Assembly (NCBI GenBank): GCA_050084515.1
Contig: CM114273.1
Span: 3,224,001-3,288,000 of the forward strand
Direction: 5' to 3'
DNA: 64,000 nt
Source: Blasia pusilla
Lineage: Eukaryota; Marchantiophyta; Marchantiopsida; Blasiales
A program made the position numbers and the translations under genes. Shown here in pieces: positions 58,279 to 64,000 of this stretch. Numbering within the stretch: the first letter of the stretch is position 1; the number at the start of each line of letters is the position of its first letter. The notes under the pieces were generated by a model. The model did no database searches. It was not told the origin of the DNA and was given only the letters and a program-made list of their open reading frames with translations.

Positions 58279-59100
58279 TTGGGTACGCTGAAGGGTCCCA
58301 AGATACAGATTGAGTTGGCTAGTGATACGCCGATCTTTCATCGACCCTACAGGTATTCTGATATGGAGCGAGCCTTGATTCAGAACTTGTGGAATTATCA
58401 CATGGAGAGTATGTATCCGCCACAGTCATGCCGGCGAAGAAGGATATGTATGGCAAGTGGACGGATAGGCGGATGTGTGGAGATTACCGTCCTATCAACC
58501 AAGCGACGAGGTCAGATCGGTACGACATGCCTACTCCTTAGGAGATCTTTGATGCGGTAGGGCATCCAAAGATCTTCAACACTTTAGATCTCCGTGTTGG
58601 CTATCATCAGCTTCCTATGAGGTTGGAGGACAGGGAGAAGACAACATTCTAGGGGATAGATCGGTTCGGGAGAGATTGCTTGTATTAGTGGCGGTTGTTA
58701 CCATTTGGGTTGAAGAACGTACTTGTAGAGTTTCAGAGAGTGATAGATAGGATTATGGTTGGCTTGGATTTTGTACGATGTTACATAGATGATATTCTTC
58801 AGTTCCACGGTTGAGGAGCATGAGCGACACCTGGAGGAGGTATTTTGGTGATTGCAGTTACATGGACTGAAGTTACATCCAGGCAAGTGTAGATTCTTTC
58901 AAGAGCAGATTGAGTACTTGGGACACACCATATACCCAAGTGGGTTAGGCATTCCGTAGATAAAGGTGGAGGCTATTGCGCAAATTCCACGTCCTACAGT
59001 TGTGAGTCGAGTCCAAGCGTTTCTTGGACAGGCGAACTTCTATCGACGGTATGTCAAGGGTTTTAGTGCGATCGCAAAGTCTTTGACCTTGTTGACGAGA
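58279..59100 (+). pseudogene. Gypsy copy 2 reverse transcriptase remnant
   Basis: Starts with IQIELASDTPIFHRPYRYSD. It continues in shifted frames through MCGDYRPINQ, LDLRVGYHQLPMRLEDREKT, LLPFGLKN and CYIDDI (active-site box near 58785), then FLGQANFYRRYVKGFS near 59025-59060. Several TAG/TGA codons interrupt it. Confidence 0.85.
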
Positions 59101-59139
59101 CTTGATTAGGTTTGGTTATGGGGAGATAGTCTGGAGCAA

Positions 59140-59560
59140 GCATTTCAGCAGCTCAAGGATAGGTTGACGTCCTCACCCATTTTACAAAGACCGGTTAGGG
59201 GTCGCCCATTCCAGTTACATACGGATTGGAGCATGTTGGGTCTAGGAGCAGTGCTTACTCAAAGGATGACTAGGAGAGGGAGTTCGCTGTGGCTTATGCG
59301 GGCCGATTGAACAACATTGCAGACGCAAAGTACATCTCTTATGAGGGAGAGTGCTTGGCTGCATTGTGGGTTGTGGTACATTTCAAGTGCTATTTATTTG
59401 GAAATCCTTTCACACTTATCACTGATCATCAGTCGTTGAGGTGGTTGATGGAGTCCGAAAATCTTCGGGAAAGCTTGCCAGGTGGGCTTCATTACTACAG
59501 GAGTATGAGTTTGAGGTGGTTCATAGGCCAGGTCGGCTAAACCAGGATGCGGATGGGTTG
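59140..59560 (+). pseudogene. Gypsy copy 2 RNase H remnant
   Basis: HTDWSMLGLGAVLTQ near 59220 keeps the first catalytic Asp. After a frame change, 59289-59540 reads YISYEGECLAALWVVVHF and LITDHQSLRWLMESENL. Confidence 0.85.
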
Positions 59561-59690
59561 AGTCGCGATCCATGTCCGAGTCAGAGAGACGACAGGAGCT
59601 CGATGGCACAGAGAGAGTGATGAGGAGAAGGTGCCCGATTGGCATGCATCTGCCTATCTTTGTTGGTTGACTATGGTAGGTCAATCATAG

Positions 59691-60757
59691 GTGATGACTC
59701 CAATGGTGGGGTTGGATGATGAGTCTTTGGATCCGGAGGTCAGTGAGGAGGCGACAGATGGTAGTGATATCCATGACAACATGGAGGTTGTGGAGTTCTT
59801 GCGCATTTGCGTCACAGCGAGCATAGTGAGTGCTAGGGAGCGGGATCGGATCCTACAGAGAGCCAAGAGGTTCAGGTGGGAGGGGACTCATATTTTGCGA
59901 GTATGGGGAGATGGTAGGATACAAGTGGTACCTCATCCTTCCCAGCGAGCACGTATAGTGCGACATGCCCATGAGGAGTTGGGGTATTTTGGAGTAAAGC
60001 ATACTTACAACTTATTCCAGGTTCAGTATTGGTGGCATGACATGCATACTCGGATACATCAATTTATGGCCAGATGTATGGTATGTGACAGAGTACGAGC
60101 ATCCTTCAATGCTCCCACTCCGCAGTTACATCCTTTGTCGATTATGGGTTTAGGTTATCACTGGAGTTTAGACTTTGCGGGACCTTTGCCATTGACGAGG
60201 CGTCATCACAGGTACGTGTTGGTCATGGTGGAGCGTTTCTCCAAGTGGATAGAGTTGGTGGTACTACTGGACAAGGCGAGCGAGGGAAAAACTTATGCAT
60301 TTCTAGATCGTGTGCTTAGTCACTTTGGTGCACAGGCGGAGGTGTTGAATGACCAAGGTACCGATTTCAAGGGAGAGTTTTAGACCTTGTGTGATCAAGT
60401 GCTGATAGATCACCGCACCACTCCGGAGATCATCCTGAAGTGGATGGGTTGGCGGAGAGAGTAGTACAGACGGTAAAGAGAGGATTGCGCAAGTATGGCT
60501 TGTTGAGGGAGTGGGACCTAAATTTGCCATGGTTGGCTAGAGGTTATCGCTTTAGTAGGCAGGCATCTTTGACGTCATTTTCACCGTACTTTTTGCTCTT
60601 TGGAAGAGAGCCAGATTTACCTGCAGTTATTCAACGTGACATGGCGGAGGTGTTAGATCTTGATGATCTAGATGTGTGGATACAAGCGTGTTCTCAGAGG
60701 GCGGAGATTTTTTGTAGAGTTATGCCTATGGCCTTTGAGAACTTAGCTATTGCTTAG
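59691..60757 (+). pseudogene. Gypsy copy 2 integrase remnant
   Basis: The open stretch 59691-60383 contains the HHCC zinc domain (HAHEELGYFGVKHTYNL and ARCMVCDRV) and the catalytic core with SLDFAGPLP and LNDQGTDFKGEF, keeping both core aspartates. A TAG ends it at 60383. After a frame change, 60440-60757 encodes LAERVVQTVKRGLRKYGL and LLFGREPDLP. This copy is better preserved than copy 1. Confidence 0.9.
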
Positions 60758-60769
60758 CATAGAGATACA

Positions 60770-61056
60770 TTGAGGTACGCGACCATTCGTGGAGGAGGTT
60801 ATGGTCCAAGGATTAGGAGGTTTCATCTTGGAGATTACGTGTATTTACAGCAGGCGGCACCCACGACGCTAGATGTCATTGCAGGGCGCACAATACTACG
60901 TGTGCGCGAGGTATTACCGACCGGAGTCCTCATGTTTGAGGGACGAGATGGTATGGTTTGGAAGGATCATGTGCGCAATTGTGCGCCATGTCATCTTCCG
61001 AACGTAGACGGGACAGTAGATCCGAGCTTAGCAGTGGTACCTTCAGGCTTATGGTG
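60770..61056 (+). pseudogene. Gypsy copy 2 integrase C-terminal segment
   Basis: Reads YATIRGGGYGPRIRRFHLGD, YVYLQQ, GRTILRVREVLPTGVLMFEG and then RNCAPCHLPNVDG. It is a small beta-rich segment like the retroviral integrase C-terminal domain. It connects directly to the PHD-like module after a one-base frame change near 61057. Confidence 0.75.
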
Positions 61057-61194
61057 TGTTTGTACGGATCTGCGAGGGGTGCAGCCACCATATTGGTATG
61101 TGAGGGTTGTTCTAGAGGGTGGCATATGTCATGTGTGAGCCCCCTTCTTGATGTAGTTCCCACGGGACGATGGATGTGTCCGAGATATGTATAG
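61055..61194 (+). pseudogene. PHD-finger-like module at the 3' end of gypsy copy 2 pol
   Basis: After the integrase frame reaches a Cys codon at 61055, a one-base loss moves it to the frame reading YGSARGAATILVCEGCSRGW, HMSC, then PLLDVVPTGRWMCPRY and a stop. The third and fourth ligands (CEGC), H-x2-C and the first Cys of the last pair are present. The second and eighth ligands are Tyr (TAC and TAT, one transition from Cys). The canonical W two residues before the last pair is present. Copy 1 has Cys at the positions lost here. Confidence 0.75.
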
Positions 61195-62430
61195 GGTAGT
61201 AGGTCATGCCAGAGATATGCGATATTTTCTATCTGAAGTTAGGGGAATCCAAATGCCAACTAGGGGGGCGTTTGTATGATCTCCATGTATATGTATGAGT
61301 TGATTTCTGTACATCTGTGGATCTACCCGTGTGTGGGGAAAATCAGTGTTGTGTGGTGTAGATGTGACCAGCGATGTATGTTGTGTAGCGATATGTATGC
61401 ACACGACATTTTCTTTTAACCCTCTGCCCCCTTACTCCAAGGTTGCATGGAGGCATACTCTGTGTCCTTGCGAGAAATTTTTCCTGCAACCCGCACCCAT
61501 CAAGCTTGGCATCCATACGCGCCCACTTCCTGCATCCCCCCTAAGTTGTTACTTATCCTTGTAGCCCATGGCTTGTCTATTCACCCGTATTTTTGCCGTG
61601 TCCCCGCAACATGTCCCTATGTCCTACCAAGCGGGGGAACATAAGGACACTTGTTTTGGTTTTTTTACTTTTTGGGTCAAAGTGATCCTCCATGCGGAGA
61701 CACTCAATAAACTCTACAACTTTATCCTTCATTGTACCATCTCGAAGGTTGTACAGAAATAAAGAAATCCGTGTATGGGACAAACATGTCCACAGACATG
61801 TCTTTTGTGCGGAGTCGCCTGAGTGGGGTTTGGGTACGAGAATAGGTGTGAGATTGGATTAAGGATCCGCGCAAGGGAGCGACATACGTGCGGGATGCGA
61901 GCCCAATGCCGGTTTGATGTGGGCCCAATGTGAGTCTCGTGGGGGCTCCTTGCGGGCTAGCGCTCGCCATGTGGGTTGGTGCGGCTCAAGCACCAAACAT
62001 GCAAGCTTGGTGTTAGCTAGCGCGGGCTATGTGCACGCCACGGGGTAGGGTACTAGGATGTGGACTTAGGTGTTAAACAGGAGGACTTAGATGTGGGCCA
62101 TGCGGGCACGGTATGGGTTTAGAGTTTAGCGCTCAAAGGGAATGTATGCATGCTCAAATAAGTTTCCTTGTCCACCTCCACATCCCTCATGTACAAAGGA
62201 AAGTCAATGAAACACATCTAAACTCGAGGCGGTGAATCAAAAGTCTCAACATTACAAGAGAATTCCACACTCACAACCTCTCACCTAATTTGGAATAAGT
62301 TAGAGTTTGTTTAAGACACAATAAGGAGTGTAAATATCCAAGTTGCTCACAAAAAATTTCTAACTATCCCCAAAGGATATTGAAGATTGAGCTAGAGTCA
62401 AGCTAATAAGACACCTGAACTGCTACATTT
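61195..62430. other. Gypsy copy 2 3' region and spacer
   Basis: TATGTTGTGTAGCGATATG near 61377 matches the 3' internal end of copy 1 (reverse complement of 19591-19650). No LTR follows. The rest shows no gene. Confidence 0.5.
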
Positions 62431-62689
62431 GGTACTCATACGAAGCAGGGAAGCTTAATCTTGGTTAGTCAGTTAAGCGCGATGATCTTAACTATGGTTA
62501 GTTAATCACAATTAGTCTAACTCGAGACTATAGTTAAGGTTAGGGTTAGGGTTTCTTGTACATACCCTATATAATTGAGAAAGGGACCCGCCTCCATTCA
62601 TTCTCTCATTGCAAATTTCGTTCTCCATGGTGGTGTGTGAGTGTGAGAGTCGTTTTCCACCAATTATGCTTCTTTAGTAGTTTTCCACA

Positions 62690-62701
62690 TGGTATGAGAG
62701 C
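62690..62701 (+). other. Primer-binding site of the second copia element
   Basis: TGGTATGAGAGC directly after a CA dinucleotide. It differs from the standard TGGTATCAGAGC at one base. Confidence 0.75.
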
Positions 62702-62897
62702 GATAGGAGAACATCACTTGAAATTTTTGGTGTTTGAGGAGAGGAGAGAGGCAAGAGAGGGCACAAATTCAATTTGGGAGAAGGAAATTTTGTTTAGAGC
62801 TCAGTGGATGCAGATTTGAGGTGGATTTTTTACGGTGATAAAACTTTGGAGGCATTTTTTAGGGCTTTCCCGGTGGATTTAGCCATTAGGGTCCGCA

Positions 62898-62954
62898 GCG
62901 GCTAGAACAATGCCAAAGGTTTATTCTGGGCATCTTTGGCATTATTCTAGCCGC
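62898..62954 (+). repeat. Hairpin in the leader of the second copia element
   Basis: Arms 62898-62918 and 62934-62954 (GCGGCTAGAA-AATGCCAAAG) pair with one mismatch around a 15-nt loop. It lies between the primer site and gag, where packaging or dimerisation structures are expected in LTR retrotransposons. Confidence 0.85.
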
Positions 62955-63239
62955 CTTGTTGAACTCGTTGAGAGCTTTCCAACGCACCCAAAATCGCTTG
63001 ATTTTGACATTCTAAGCTCTTGCAGTAGCAATTTCAGTGTAGGAAAGTGTAATTAGTGAAGAAAAGTTGTGCAGTTTGCTCTCTATAGGCCAATTTCTAC
63101 TAGTTCTTTCATACAATATATCAAATTTGGAAAATTTCAAGTTAATTTTTATGTAGGAGTGGTCTATGCTTCAATTGGAGCAGAAGAGAGCCTGAAATTC
63201 TATTTTTTTTAGTGAAATCGTTTATCAACAGCAATCACA

Positions 63240-63960
63240 AACAAAAAGCTAGATAAGCGCAATTATAATGTCTGAAAGTTTCGCATGAAACAATTTCTCA
63301 TGGATCAAGAACTATGGAAGCTTGTCATAGGTAAGGAGGCCAAGTCAGAAGATGACTCAATAGACTTGAATGTTTGCATCTGGAACAAACGCGCAAGGCA
63401 AGTAATCCACTACATTTCAGTAACGATCAGTTCGCCAATGATATGTCACATTCAAGATTTTGATATTCCGAAGGAGGCCTAGGATGCATTGGAAAAGTTG
63501 TTCCAGACATCTACAAAGGCCAGAAAGTTTCAATTGAAACAAAAATTGAACGAAGTGAGGAAAGGGTTGAGACCTCTATCTTTGTGAGAGAGAAGTATCC
63601 AACCTTTCAAGAGTTAGTCCCACTCTTAATCAGTGAAGAGATGCGCCTACTAGATAGCGGTAGCTCGTCTAGTCTACAAGAGAGTGCGCTATTTGTAGGT
63701 TATGGATCAAACAAAGGCAAGGATTGTGGCAGAAGCTTCCGTGGTTGTGGTGGATATCAAGTATATGGAGGAAGAGGCACTCAATATAACGTCACTCAAT
63801 CAATTACGAACCACTACCATACACATTTACAAGGTGGTGATGGTGGGTTTAGGTCAAACCGTTGGGGTCGAGGTCAGCAGTAGAGGGTTTGTGGATCTTG
63901 CAATTACTGTGGGATAAAGGATCACTATGCAAAGTTTTGCATCAAGAAGAAGGAAAATAT
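63240..63960 (+). pseudogene. Second copia gag remnant with zinc knuckle
   Basis: The first piece (to 63482) reads KQFLMDQELWKLVIGKEAK and IWNKRARQVIHYISVTIS, a UBN2-type gag, and ends at a TAG. A second piece from 63584 reads EKYPTFQELVPLLISEEMRL followed by a Gly-rich stretch. After a further TAG comes CNYCGIKDHYAKFC near 63905, a perfect C-x2-C-x4-H-x4-C knuckle. Stops and a frame change make this copy defective. Confidence 0.8.
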
Positions 63961-64000
63961 GAGAATAGGAGCCTTACATCAACAAAACTATGTGGAACAA

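Larger units (their letters stand above)
58200..61194 (+). mobile_element. Decayed Ty3/gypsy retrotransposon, copy 2 (pol only)
   Basis: RT, RNase H and integrase occur in gypsy order and align closely with copy 1, for example GLGYHWSLDFAGPLPL against DLGYRWSLDFARPLPL. Gag, protease and paired LTRs were not recognised. Stops and frameshifts occur throughout. A PHD-like module ends the coding region, as in copy 1. The orientation is opposite to copy 1. Confidence 0.85.
62431..64000 (+). mobile_element. Second Ty1/copia element, 5' part, cut by the window end
   Basis: An LTR end (TTTTCCACA) at 62689 is followed by a primer site TGGTATGAGAGC (62690-62701), one mismatch from the initiator tRNA-Met site. 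A leader and a copia-type gag follow. A TATA box (CTATATAA near 62568) lies in the LTR. The LTR start is uncertain; 62431 is a guess. The sequence is unrelated to the first copia at the LTR level. Confidence 0.75.

Noticed and set aside
62537-62552. TTAGGGTTAGGGTTT as telomeric sequence
   Set aside because: Only two units, inside a copia LTR; more likely a promoter telo-box-like word or chance.

Overview
The window is nuclear DNA from a land plant, most likely a bryophyte such as a liverwort. The evidence is GT-AG introns inside plant-type families (an ankyrin/PGG membrane protein and an HMA-fold protein), Ty1/copia, Ty3/gypsy and Helitron elements, and long AT-rich spacers. The bryophyte call is inference from the overall look of the gene set. 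No bacterial operons, CRISPR arrays, rRNA or tRNA genes were seen.

Layout. 1-6.4 kb: AT-rich or degenerate spacer with a perfect 24-bp palindrome at 5641. 6.4-7.9 kb: a three-exon single-domain DJ-1/PfpI gene (+) behind a tandemly duplicated upstream segment. 8.7-12.7 kb: a two-exon ankyrin/PGG gene (-) with one frameshift. 16.2-19.0 kb: a decayed Helitron (-) that keeps the HUH and two-tyrosine motifs. 19.1-29.5 kb: a decayed Ty3/gypsy element (-) with two LTRs, with a 1.27-kb solo LTR nested in its integrase. 29.6-30.0 kb: a hAT-related DUF659 fragment. 31.8-36.95 kb: a complete copia element (+) with a 5-bp target duplication, apparently sitting in a coding exon of a small host gene. 37-45 kb: degenerate sequence holding a hairpin, an 83-bp tandem repeat and a diverged second copy of part of the ankyrin gene. 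45.1-47.85 kb: a four-exon HMA-like gene (-). 48-57 kb: mostly AT-rich, with dispersed repeats and an 83-bp-arm inverted repeat at 57.0 kb. 58.2-61.2 kb: a second copy of the same gypsy family (+). 62.4 kb to the end: the 5' part of another copia element.

Three host genes are well supported (PfpI, ankyrin/PGG, HMA-like) and share no evident pathway. Most of the remaining recognisable sequence is transposon-derived and decayed by stops and frameshifts.

The observation I would follow first is that both gypsy copies, in opposite orientations about 40 kb apart, carry a PHD-finger-like zinc module directly after the integrase C-terminal domain. Different zinc ligands are lost in each copy, so the common ancestor probably had a complete finger. 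This could be a chromatin-targeting module used in place of a chromodomain.
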